Shown here in pieces: positions 16,474 to 23,903 of a stretch of DNA of 37,477 nucleotides. Position 1 is the first letter of the stretch. The number at the start of each line of letters is the position of its first letter. The stretch is from Clostridiaceae bacterium (lineage in GTDB: Bacteria > Bacillota > Clostridia > Clostridiales > Clostridiaceae): positions 1-37,477 of the forward strand of contig JACMJL010000186.1 of the NCBI GenBank assembly GCA_014380625.1. The letters are read 5' to 3'. Below the pieces are notes generated by a model. The model ran no database searches. It worked only from the letters and a program-made list of their open reading frames with translations, and was not told the origin of the DNA. Position numbers and translations under genes: made by a program.

Positions 16474-17805
16474 ATGTCACTAATGAAAAGATTTGAAGAA
16501 ATAAGTGTGGATAAAAAAACCAGTAAACCTAATGAAAAAGAAATTGATCCATATTTTGACTTGAAATCTAAAATTCAGAACAGAGTAATTGAAAATTTAG
16601 ATATAGATTTTAATGAGATATCTGACCAAAATGAAGAATTGAAACAGGAAATTAATTTTATTATTACTAAAAATATAGAAGAAGAATCTTTGAATATGAC
16701 AAATAATCAGAAGAAGAAAATAAAAGAAGAACTATTGGATGAAATTATTGGGTTTGGACCAATTACAGCACTTCTAGCGGATAATACCGTAACAGAAATT
16801 ATGGTGAATGGACCAGACCATGTATATATTGAAAGAGCTGGTAAGTTAGTGCTTACAGATGCAAAATTCAAAAATGACAATCATGTAATGCATGTTATAA
16901 AAAAAATTGTTGCACCTATAGGAAGAAGAATTGATGAAAGTTCACCCATGGTTGACGCACGACTACCAAATGGATCGAGAGTAAATGCTATTATACCACC
17001 TCTAGCTATTGATGGACCATCTATTACCATAAGAAAATTTGCAGAGGATCCCTTTAGAGCAGATGATTTAGTGAATTTTGGAACCTTAAGTTCTAAAATG
17101 GCTGAGTTGTTAAAATATTGCGTAGTGGGAAGGTTGAATATTGTAGTCTCAGGGGGTACAGGAAGTGGAAAAACTACTACTTTAAATGTTCTCTCTTCTT
17201 TTATACCTGAGGATGAGCGAATACTTACTATTGAAGATGCAGCGGAACTTCAGCTTTCACAAACTCATGTAGTAAGATTAGAAACCAGACCAGCAAACGT
17301 AGAAGGTAAAGGTGAAATTTCTATTAGAGATCTAGTTAAAAATAGTTTGAGAATGAGACCTGATAGAATTATAGTTGGAGAAGTTAGGTCTGGAGAAACT
17401 TTAGACATGCTTCAAGCTATGAATACAGGCCATGATGGATCCTTAACAACTGGACATGCTAACTCTCCTAGAGATATGTTATCAAGAATTGAGACTATGG
17501 TGTTGATGTCAGGAATGAACTTGCCCATTAAAGCCATTAGAGATCAAGCAGCCTCTGCTATTGATTTGATCATTCAACAATCCAGGTTAATGGATGGAAG
17601 TAGAAAGATTACGCATATAACTGAAGTTCAAGGCATGGAGGGTGACGTTATTATTCTTCAGGATATTTATAAATTTGAGCAAAGGGGTCTTGATAATAAA
17701 GGCAAAGTAAAAGGGGAATTTGTAACCACAGGTATAATGCCTAAATTTGTTCAGAAACTTAAAGAGAAAGGTATTATTATACCTCCAGAACTTATTCAGT
17801 TTTAA
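16474..17805 (+). CDS. tadA: TadA/CpaF pilus assembly ATPase
   Basis: A 443-aa secretion ATPase of the CpaF/TadA family. The N-terminal part (1-90) is helical; then the N-domain (IIGFGPITALLADNTVTEIM, 91-110). The core has Walker A GGTGSGKT (227-234), the Asp box (LTIEDAAEL), a Walker B-like IIVGEVRSGE and the histidine box (LTTGHANSP). It forms a cytosolic hexamer that powers pilin extension and perhaps retraction. ATG 16474 follows AGAGGTGATTAAA; GTG 16465 lies inside this site. It is flanked by TadZ and TadB, as in most Tad loci. Confidence 0.95.
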   Translation: MSLMKRFEEISVDKKTSKPNEKEIDPYFDLKSKIQNRVIENLDIDFNEISDQNEELKQEINFIITKNIEEESLNMTNNQKKKIKEELLDEIIGFGPITALLADNTVTEIMVNGPDHVYIERAGKLVLTDAKFKNDNHVMHVIKKIVAPIGRRIDESSPMVDARLPNGSRVNAIIPPLAIDGPSITIRKFAEDPFRADDLVNFGTLSSKMAELLKYCVVGRLNIVVSGGTGSGKTTTLNVLSSFIPEDERILTIEDAAELQLSQTHVVRLETRPANVEGKGEISIRDLVKNSLRMRPDRIIVGEVRSGETLDMLQAMNTGHDGSLTTGHANSPRDMLSRIETMVLMSGMNLPIKAIRDQAASAIDLIIQQSRLMDGSRKITHITEVQGMEGDVIILQDIYKFEQRGLDNKGKVKGEFVTTGIMPKFVQKLKEKGIIIPPELIQF

Positions 17806-17835
17806 AAGAATTTTATAATTAGGAAGTGATAATGG

Positions 17836-18798
17836 ATGTTATATTTGGCTGTAGCACTTATATTTTTGTGCATTTGGGTTTTTGTAGGTAGTTTATTATT
17901 TAGTTTTTTTTGTAAAGAGAAGGCAATAGATAAACTTAAGTACTTTGAAGCGGATTATGAACTCAAAGAAAAATTTGAAGGCCATAAAAAAAATAAAGTT
18001 AGCTTATTAAAAAATATATCGAAGGCCCTTCCGTTTGTGAAATTAAGTTTGAAAGGTTCTAAAAAACTTGAAATAGAACTCATTAAGGCCGATATGCCAA
18101 TCACGGTTGAGGAGTTATTGGTGATAAAACACATTTCCTCTACAGCTATTGCAGCTTTAACCTACTTATTATTTAGAAATAATGGGATAACTCTTATAGT
18201 TTATTTTTTTATCTGGAATATTCCGAAATTAATTATCTCTAAAAGAAAAAAAGAAAGGCTAAAGGAATTCGATGGACAATTAACTGAAGGTATAATGATA
18301 ATCTCTAATGCGCTTAAAGCAGGATATTCCTTTTTGCAAGCTGTAGCAGCAGTTGTAGAGGAAACTAAGGACCCTTTTTCAAAGGAATTTAAAAAATTAT
18401 TTAAAGAAATGAGCCTTGGGATAGCAGAGGAAGATGCACTTAGGAATATGCTTTTAAGAATGACATCTGGTGACCTAAAATTAATAGTTAATGCAATTTT
18501 AATCCAAAAGGATATTGGCGGAAACCTTTCTGAGATATTAGATAACATTGGTGAAACTATTAGGGAGAGACAAAAAATCCAAGATGAATTAAAAACCTTA
18601 ACTGCGCAAGGTCGGTTATCAGGGATAATCGTTATGTTAATTCCTATTGTTTTAGGGTTAACTATTTATCTCTTTAACAAAGAATACATTCTTCTTTTAT
18701 TTAATACTCCACTGGGGATTTTAATGATTAGTGTCTCAGTTTTTAATCAGATATTAGGACTAGTAATGATAAGGAAAATTATTAATATTGATATGTGA
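17836..18798 (+). CDS. tadB: TadB-like pilus platform protein (T2SSF domain)
   Basis: A 320-aa inner-membrane protein: N-terminal helix (about 3-25), a central helical pair (about 100-135), a cytosolic T2SSF domain (about 150-260; with LTEGIMIISNALKAGYSFLQ and GGNLSEILDNI) and C-terminal membrane helices (about 262-320). It forms the membrane platform with TadC above the TadA ATPase. ATG 17836 is used after AGGAAGTGAT; the ATG at 17832 is in another frame and stops after about 20 codons. The stop overlaps an unused GTG of the TadC frame. Confidence 0.9.
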   Translation: MLYLAVALIFLCIWVFVGSLLFSFFCKEKAIDKLKYFEADYELKEKFEGHKKNKVSLLKNISKALPFVKLSLKGSKKLEIELIKADMPITVEELLVIKHISSTAIAALTYLLFRNNGITLIVYFFIWNIPKLIISKRKKERLKEFDGQLTEGIMIISNALKAGYSFLQAVAAVVEETKDPFSKEFKKLFKEMSLGIAEEDALRNMLLRMTSGDLKLIVNAILIQKDIGGNLSEILDNIGETIRERQKIQDELKTLTAQGRLSGIIVMLIPIVLGLTIYLFNKEYILLLFNTPLGILMISVSVFNQILGLVMIRKIINIDM

Positions 18799-18812
18799 TT
18801 GGGGGTGGAATA

Positions 18813-19730
18813 ATGTTGTATTCTGCAGTGATAATTATATTTTTTACTACATTTCTTTTTATTTATTTACTATTAATTTCTTTAAATAGAGGCAAAATAA
18901 AGATTGAAAGCAGAATTGGACAAATTGTAGACATGAATCTTGAAGAGAATCAAGATTCTGAAGCCATCAACTTTTCAGAAAGAGCTATTAAACCATTTTA
19001 TGAATATTTTAATAGATTAATTTTAAAAACCACTCCCAAAAACCAAATAGAAGCTTTGAATAAGAATTTGGAAAGAGCTGGGTTACTTAAAAACAGTACT
19101 ACAGAAAGATGGATGTACACTAAAATCATGATTACAAGTATACTTTCAATTTTATTTGCACTACTCTCATATTTGCTTGAACCTAATATTTTAAAGTCAA
19201 TAAGTTTTGCCCTATTAACAATTCTTTCTATTAATGTGATATTTAGATTTTATATTTCAAGTAAAGTTACAAATAGAAAGAGGCTAATTTTAAAGGATCT
19301 TCCTTTTACCTTAGATTTAATAACCGTAAGTGTAGAAGCTGGGTTGTCTTTTGATGGTGCTATGGTTAGGGTTCTTAATAATATAAATGGTGAACTTTGT
19401 GATGAGTTTGCAAAAAGTCTTAAAGAAATTAGAATGGGGATACAACGGAAAACAGCCTTAAGAAATATGAGTGAACGTTGTGAGGTTAAAGAATTATCCA
19501 TTCTAATAACTTCACTTATTCAAGCGGATGAAATGGGAATAAGTCTTGGAAAGGTGCTAAGGATAGAAGCTTCAAATCTGAGAGAACATAGAAAACAGGT
19601 AGCAAGGGAAAAAGCAATGAAAGCCCCAATAAAGATGCTGTTTCCACTTATATTTTTTATATTTCCTTCTATTTTTATTATAATTTTAGGTCCAGCCATT
19701 ATTAAAATTTTAAATATATTTGCGAGGTGA
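18813..19730 (+). CDS. tadC: TadC-like pilus platform protein (T2SSF domain)
   Basis: A 305-aa inner-membrane protein: N-terminal helix (1-25), a helix pair (about 105-150) and a T2SSF domain (about 165-285; LPFTLDLITVSVEAGLSFDG, IQADEMGISLGKVLR), ending in a hydrophobic helix (about 275-300). It is a TadB paralog and forms the platform with it. ATG 18813 follows GGGGGTGG; GTG 18795 precedes this site. The DUF192 gene begins 4 bases after its stop. Confidence 0.9.
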   Translation: MLYSAVIIIFFTTFLFIYLLLISLNRGKIKIESRIGQIVDMNLEENQDSEAINFSERAIKPFYEYFNRLILKTTPKNQIEALNKNLERAGLLKNSTTERWMYTKIMITSILSILFALLSYLLEPNILKSISFALLTILSINVIFRFYISSKVTNRKRLILKDLPFTLDLITVSVEAGLSFDGAMVRVLNNINGELCDEFAKSLKEIRMGIQRKTALRNMSERCEVKELSILITSLIQADEMGISLGKVLRIEASNLREHRKQVAREKAMKAPIKMLFPLIFFIFPSIFIIILGPAIIKILNIFAR

Positions 19731-19734
19731 AAAA

Positions 19735-20043
19735 ATGAATAAATTTGATGTTTTTATTGCAGACACCTTTTTAAATAGATTTTTGGGATATATGTTTCGT
19801 AAGACCCCACACCACCAGGCTATACTTATTAAACCCTGTAATAGTATTCATACTTTTTTTATGAATTTTGATATTGATGTGCTATTTATTAATAAAGATA
19901 TGGAAGTTATTAAAAAGATTAATAGTCTTAGTAAAAGGAAGATTATTATGCCTGTACAGGGTGCAGTAGCAGTTATGGAAGCTGAGGGAGGTGCTTTTAA
20001 GAAGATAGAAATCGGTGAAAAAATGGACATTATAATTAATTAA
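19735..20043 (+). CDS. DUF192 family protein
   Basis: A 102-aa protein with the DUF192 fold pattern: N-terminal RFLGYMFRKTP, the conserved CNSIHTFFMNFDIDVLFI block (about 36-53) and the C-terminal EAEGGAFKKIEIGEKM. The usual length of single-domain members is 100-150 aa. No signal peptide is seen. The function is not established, although members often sit at the end of Tad loci as here. ATG 19735 follows GAGGTGA; the in-frame TTG 19720 overlaps tadC and is not needed. It is the last gene of the pilus operon and no clear terminator follows it. Confidence 0.85.
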   Translation: MNKFDVFIADTFLNRFLGYMFRKTPHHQAILIKPCNSIHTFFMNFDIDVLFINKDMEVIKKINSLSKRKIIMPVQGAVAVMEAEGGAFKKIEIGEKMDIIIN

Positions 20044-20207
20044 ATTAGGAATTTCATGCATTATTAATAAAGGTGTTGTTAAGCTAAGAAAAGTAACTCT
20101 AGCACAGTACTTAAGATTTACTGGTTTACCAAATAAAAAAATTCTATGCTTTTAATTGTAATTAATAGTATAATGAGTTAAAAATAATAGGATATAGGTG
20201 ATAAAAT

Positions 20208-20930
20208 ATGAGTGAAAAAGAAAGCATAATAAAGGAATTTGTAAAAAGTATCATGAATTATGAATTAAAGCATTTATTAAAGGATGAAATGTATATTGAA
20301 GCTAAGAATCTTTTCATAGAAAAAAGCAAGAAAGTTTTCGTTTCCCAAGAAATAAAAAGTATGCTATATGAATTTGCTGAAGCTAAAATAATGGAAATTG
20401 AAAAAGAAGAAAAAAGCTTTAAGGAAGTGTTACCTAAGGGGTTTGAAAACAGTCTTAAAGTTTTAGTATATAATAAAGGACCTGAGATTATGAGTTCTGC
20501 AAAGGAATTTATTAAGGATGAAAAGTTTAAAGATAAGATAAAACTTGAAATCAATAAGTTTATATCGGGCGTGAATCCAATGGTTTCAAAGTTTATTAAT
20601 GCGGAGAGTATAAATAATAAGATATTTACTTCCTTGAGTTCTTATTTTGATGATCCTGAAAATATGATGAGTATAGTTATGATAATTAATAATAAAATTG
20701 ATGAGAGCTCTAATAAAAGTGTATCTGAAATTACAAATTATATTCCCTATGAAGGGAAAATAGTCTTTATTAGAGGCTTAATTGATATCTTAATAGGTTC
20801 ATTTGTGGAGGAAACCTTCATTAAAAAAATTGTGGATAACCTTGAAAATGAAGTTGTAAAAAAAGGTACTTTAGGTGAACTAGTAAGGGACCTAGGCATC
20901 AATGAAGAAAAAATTTTTCAAAGACTTTAG
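20208..20930 (+). CDS. DUF445-like helical protein, function unknown
   Basis: A 240-aa, almost entirely helical, lysine/glutamate-rich protein with no membrane segments. Segments such as EFIKDEKFKDKIKLEINKFI and the late IPYEGK resemble the C-terminal helical part of DUF445 (YheB-like) proteins, but the usual N-terminal membrane helices are missing. Function unknown. ATG 20208 follows ATAGGTGATAAAAT; TATAAT at 20169-20174 could be its -10. The 164-base gap before it holds no other gene that I can see. A shared bidirectional terminator separates it from the convergent nitroreductase gene. Confidence 0.6.
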   Translation: MSEKESIIKEFVKSIMNYELKHLLKDEMYIEAKNLFIEKSKKVFVSQEIKSMLYEFAEAKIMEIEKEEKSFKEVLPKGFENSLKVLVYNKGPEIMSSAKEFIKDEKFKDKIKLEINKFISGVNPMVSKFINAESINNKIFTSLSSYFDDPENMMSIVMIINNKIDESSNKSVSEITNYIPYEGKIVFIRGLIDILIGSFVEETFIKKIVDNLENEVVKKGTLGELVRDLGINEEKIFQRL

Positions 20931-20939
20931 GATAATAAC

Positions 20940-20988
20940 AAGGGACTGTCTCAAAATAAAATTAATATTTTGAGAGAGTCCCTTTTAA
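20940..20988 (+). terminator. Bidirectional terminator between convergent genes
   Basis: AAGGGACT (20940-20947) pairs with AGTCCCTT (20977-20984), then one G-G mismatch, then TCTCAAAAT (20949-20957) with ATTTTGAGA (20967-20975). It has a T-rich end on one side and is placed between converging genes. It belongs to the CTGTCTCAAAAT hairpin family (also at 22317, 29281, 36906). Confidence 0.85.
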
Positions 20989-21543
20989 CTATCTTATATA
21001 GGCTACTACATCCTTATTTCTTTTACTTGGACTAGGAATAGCATCATCTTTTTTATATCCTAAGGCAACTGCATAAAAAGGTCTAAAATTATCAGGAAGA
21101 TTTAATTTTCTAACTTCTTTGTTATCACTTATAAAGAATCTAAGCATTCCTATCCATACTCCACCAATTTTTAAACTTTCTGCTGCAATAAGCATGTTTT
21201 CAATTGCTGCAGAACAATCTACCTTTGCAGATATTTCATTTTCATTGCCTGATACAACTATAAGCGTAGGTGCATTGTAAAATAAATTAACATTACCATT
21301 GCCTGCCTTTGAGATCCTTTCATCTTCTGAATTTATCATAATTTCTTTTGATCTTTCATTCATATATTGAATAAATTCTTTGTCTTGAATCACTGTAAAA
21401 TGCCATGGCTGACAGTTATTTGCACTAGGAGCTTGAATTCCAGCAGCTAGTATTGATTGAAGGTCCACTTCATCTATTTGATCTTCTTTGTAGCTTCTTA
21501 TACTTCTTCTTTGCATTATTGTTTCTAAAACTAAATTACTCAT
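20989..21543 (-). CDS. Nitroreductase family protein
   Basis: A 184-aa flavoprotein of the nitroreductase family. The FMN-binding start QRRSIRSYKEDQ (about 9-20), PSANNCQPWHFTVIQD (about 37-52), and the C-terminal GYKKDD with a late arginine fit the family, and the length is normal for the small single-domain group. Members reduce nitro compounds, quinones or flavins with NAD(P)H. I chose the ATG at 21543, which follows AAAGGGCG; the longer frame from 21606 has no good site. It converges on the DUF445-like gene and diverges from rubrerythrin. Confidence 0.88.
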   Translation of the reverse strand: MSNLVLETIMQRRSIRSYKEDQIDEVDLQSILAAGIQAPSANNCQPWHFTVIQDKEFIQYMNERSKEIMINSEDERISKAGNGNVNLFYNAPTLIVVSGNENEISAKVDCSAAIENMLIAAESLKIGGVWIGMLRFFISDNKEVRKLNLPDNFRPFYAVALGYKKDDAIPSPSKRNKDVVAYIR

Positions 21544-21594
21544 ATATATACGCCCTTTCATAAATTGATTACATAAAGTGTATTCTTGATAATA

Positions 21595-21623
21595 ATTATT
21601 GCACAATATTTAATATTAGTCAA
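21595..21623 (-). promoter_or_regulatory. Possible promoter of the nitroreductase gene
   Basis: On the - strand TTGACT (21623-21618) and AATAAT (21600-21595) are 17 bases apart. The -35 is good and the -10 is weak. Confidence 0.45.
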
Positions 21624-21642
21624 TAATAAAAGAAATGTAAAC

Positions 21643-21671
21643 TTACAATATGAGGTAAATAATGATATAAT
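21643..21671 (+). promoter_or_regulatory. Promoter of the rubrerythrin gene
   Basis: TTACAA (21643-21648) and TATAAT (21666-21671) are 17 bases apart. An imperfect PerR-box-like sequence, TTATAATATAATTAA (21682-21696), lies near the expected start site; in such AT-rich DNA it is only suggestive. Confidence 0.55.
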
Positions 21672-21720
21672 ATATAGGAAGTTATAATATAATTAAAGTA
21701 AAATTATGAGGAGGTTATTT

Positions 21721-22311
21721 ATGAATAATTTAAAAGGGACAAAAACTGCTGAAAATCTTTTGAAATCTTTTGCCGGAGAATCACAGGCTAGAAATCGTTA
21801 CACTTATTATGCATCTGTAGCTAAAAAAGAAGGTTTTGTTCAAATTCAAAACATATTTATTGAAACTGCAGATAATGAAAAAGAGCACGCTAAAAGATTT
21901 TTTAAATTCTTAGCTGATAGTGATTTAAATGGAGAAGAAGTAGTTATTAATGATGCAGGTTACCCTGTTTGTCTTGGAACTACGAAGGCAAATCTTTTAT
22001 CAGCAGCAGCTGGTGAGAATGAGGAATGGACAGACTTATACCCACACTTTGCACAAGTTGCAGAGGATGAAGGTTTTTCTAACATCGCTTTTGCTTACAG
22101 AAAGATTGCTGAAGTTGAAAAGAGACATGAGGCAAGATATAAAAAGTTAGCAACTAATATTGAAGAAAATACGGTGTTTACTAAATCTGATACAGTTTTA
22201 TGGAAATGCGATAACTGTGGCTATATATTTGAAGGTACAGAAGCTCCTGCAGCTTGTCCTGCATGCGTGCATCCACAAAGTTATTTCCAAGTTTTCGTAG
22301 AAAATTATTAA
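21721..22311 (+). CDS. rbr: Rubrerythrin
   Basis: A 196-aa rubrerythrin. The N-terminal four-helix diiron domain (1-145) has ligand motifs [26 protein letters not shown] and [14 protein letters not shown]. The C-terminal rubredoxin-like domain (about 155-196) carries CDNCGY and CPACVHP for the iron site. Order and length are those of classical, not reverse, rubrerythrin. It reduces hydrogen peroxide in anaerobes using rubredoxin or NADH-linked donors. ATG 21721 follows GAGGAGG; an ATG at 21706 overlaps this site. It is monocistronic, diverges from the nitroreductase and is closed by a shared terminator. Confidence 0.95.
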   Translation: MNNLKGTKTAENLLKSFAGESQARNRYTYYASVAKKEGFVQIQNIFIETADNEKEHAKRFFKFLADSDLNGEEVVINDAGYPVCLGTTKANLLSAAAGENEEWTDLYPHFAQVAEDEGFSNIAFAYRKIAEVEKRHEARYKKLATNIEENTVFTKSDTVLWKCDNCGYIFEGTEAPAACPACVHPQSYFQVFVENY

Positions 22312-22316
22312 ATAAT

Positions 22317-22374
22317 AGAGGGACTATCTCAAGATAATTAATTTTATTTTGAGATAGCCCCTCTATTTCTTTAT
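22317..22374 (+). terminator. Bidirectional terminator between rubrerythrin and aspartate kinase
   Basis: AGAGGG (22317-22322) pairs with CCCTCT (22359-22364), then an A-C mismatch, then CTATCTCAA with TTGAGATAG, followed by ATTTCTTTA. It is a member of the TCTCAA hairpin family. Confidence 0.85.
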
Positions 22375-22380
22375 ACTTTG

Positions 22381-23715
22381 TTATACAAATTCATCATATA
22401 TAGCTTTTATAGCTGTTTCAAATTCCTTAGTTTCCACACCAACAATTATGTTAATTTCACTAGAACCTTGGTTTATCATTTTTATATTTACATTTTTTTT
22501 ACCTAAGGAAGTAAAAATCCTCCCTGCAATTCCTTTTGTCTTAGACATGCCACGGCCCACCGTAGCAATTAATGCCATGTTTGGATATATATCGATAGAG
22601 TCAGGTTTACACTGTCTTTTTATTTCGTCTATTATTCCATCAAGCTTATTTTTTATTTGTATATCCTCAATTACCAAGGACACAGAATCTATGCCAGAAG
22701 GCATATTTTCAAAAGAAACCCCATTCATCTCTAAGATAGATAATAGTTTTCTATTAAATCCAATTTCTACGTTAAGAAGGGTTTTCTCAATAGCAATTAC
22801 AGTAAAGTTCTTTCTACCAGCAATACCTGTTATGCTACCAGATCTTTTTATGGGACTTGTATCATTTACTATATAGGTTCCAGGGTCTTCTGGACAATTT
22901 GTATTTTTAATATTGATTGGAATATCAGCGTCTCTAACTGGAAAAACTGATTCCTCATGAAGAACAGTAGCACCCATGTAAGAAAGTTCTCTAAGTTCCC
23001 TATAAGTTATATTTTCAATAGGATTTGGATTTTCTACTATTCTTGGGTCAGCCATTAAGAATCCAGAAACATCTGTCCAATTTTCATAGAGAGAAGATTT
23101 AACCTCACTTGCTATTATGGATCCAGTTATATCTGAACCTCCTCTTGAGAAAGTCTTAATTTCTCCCTCAGAATCAGCGCCATAAAAACCAGGAATTACT
23201 GCTCGTTGACAATTAACCAGCCTTTTAGAAACCTTTTCATGAGTAGATTGTGGGTCAAAGCTACCATATCTATCGAAACATATAAGCTCTGCTGCATCTA
23301 TAAATTCAAAATCTAAGAGTTTAGATAGTATAAGACCATTTAAGTATTCTCCACGACTTGCAGTATAGTCTGCTGAAGCACCATTTGAGATTTTTAGTTT
23401 TATTTCATCCAAGTAACCCTGAATATTTAGATTGTTCATTTGACTATGTTTTTTTGATAAATCCTCAACTATTCCAAGATATCTTTCTGAAATTATTCTA
23501 TAAACATCGTCAAATGGTATACTATTTACCACGTGAGATGTACAAATATAAAGAAGATCTGTAATTTTATAATCATTAGTATGCCTTTTACCAGGCGCAG
23601 AAGGTATAATGTATCTTCTTTCCTTATTAGCTTCTACAATTGCTTTAACCTTGTCGAATTGTTGAGCATCAGCTAATGAACTGCCCCCAAATTTTGCTGT
23701 AATAATGTTCCCCAA
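22381..23715 (-). CDS. lysC: Aspartate kinase
   Basis: A 444-aa monofunctional aspartokinase. The N-terminal kinase domain starts KFGGSSLADAQQF (8-20), and has the RGGSDITGS phosphate/aspartate region and DPRIVENPNPI. Two ACT domains occupy the last ~150 residues (FTVIAIEKTLLN and INMINQGSSEINIIVGV-like pattern), so feedback control by lysine or threonine is likely. It phosphorylates aspartate as the first step to lysine, threonine, methionine and diaminopimelate. The start is TTG at 23715 behind TTAGGGGG. No lysine riboswitch is visible in the 160 bases upstream. It stands alone, without asd or dap neighbours. Confidence 0.92.
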   Translation of the reverse strand: MGNIITAKFGGSSLADAQQFDKVKAIVEANKERRYIIPSAPGKRHTNDYKITDLLYICTSHVVNSIPFDDVYRIISERYLGIVEDLSKKHSQMNNLNIQGYLDEIKLKISNGASADYTASRGEYLNGLILSKLLDFEFIDAAELICFDRYGSFDPQSTHEKVSKRLVNCQRAVIPGFYGADSEGEIKTFSRGGSDITGSIIASEVKSSLYENWTDVSGFLMADPRIVENPNPIENITYRELRELSYMGATVLHEESVFPVRDADIPINIKNTNCPEDPGTYIVNDTSPIKRSGSITGIAGRKNFTVIAIEKTLLNVEIGFNRKLLSILEMNGVSFENMPSGIDSVSLVIEDIQIKNKLDGIIDEIKRQCKPDSIDIYPNMALIATVGRGMSKTKGIAGRIFTSLGKKNVNIKMINQGSSEINIIVGVETKEFETAIKAIYDEFV

Positions 23716-23751
23716 TTTTATAGCCCCCTAATTAAAAAATGTTTTATTCAT

Positions 23752-23781
23752 AGTTTACCTTCCTTTTATGTATTCTGTCAA
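23752..23781 (-). promoter_or_regulatory. Possible promoter of aspartate kinase
   Basis: On the - strand TTGACA (23781-23776) is a perfect -35; the best -10 is TAAACT (23757-23752) at 18 bases spacing. A small frame, ATG at 23749 encoding MNKTFFN, with AGGAAGG before it, overlaps this -10, so the two signals are partly exclusive. Confidence 0.45.
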
Positions 23782-23838
23782 TTTTATGGACTAAAGAGTT
23801 AAATTAATTTCTAAATCAAGTTGCTAAAAGTATAATAT

Positions 23839-23868
23839 TTGATAAAATTATTGTGTGGTGCATTATAA
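23839..23868 (+). promoter_or_regulatory. Possible promoter of the hybrid histidine kinase operon
   Basis: TTGATA (23839-23844) and TTATAA (23863-23868) are 18 bases apart. An overlapping alternative is TTGCTA (23821-23826) with TAAAAT (23843-23848). Confidence 0.4.
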
Positions 23869-23903
23869 AGCGATAAGTGTTTTATTTTAGGAGGATGGCT
23901 GTT

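Noticed and set aside
23716..23876. Lysine riboswitch upstream of aspartate kinase
   Set aside because: The gap is short and none of the conserved L-box elements or a terminator is visible.
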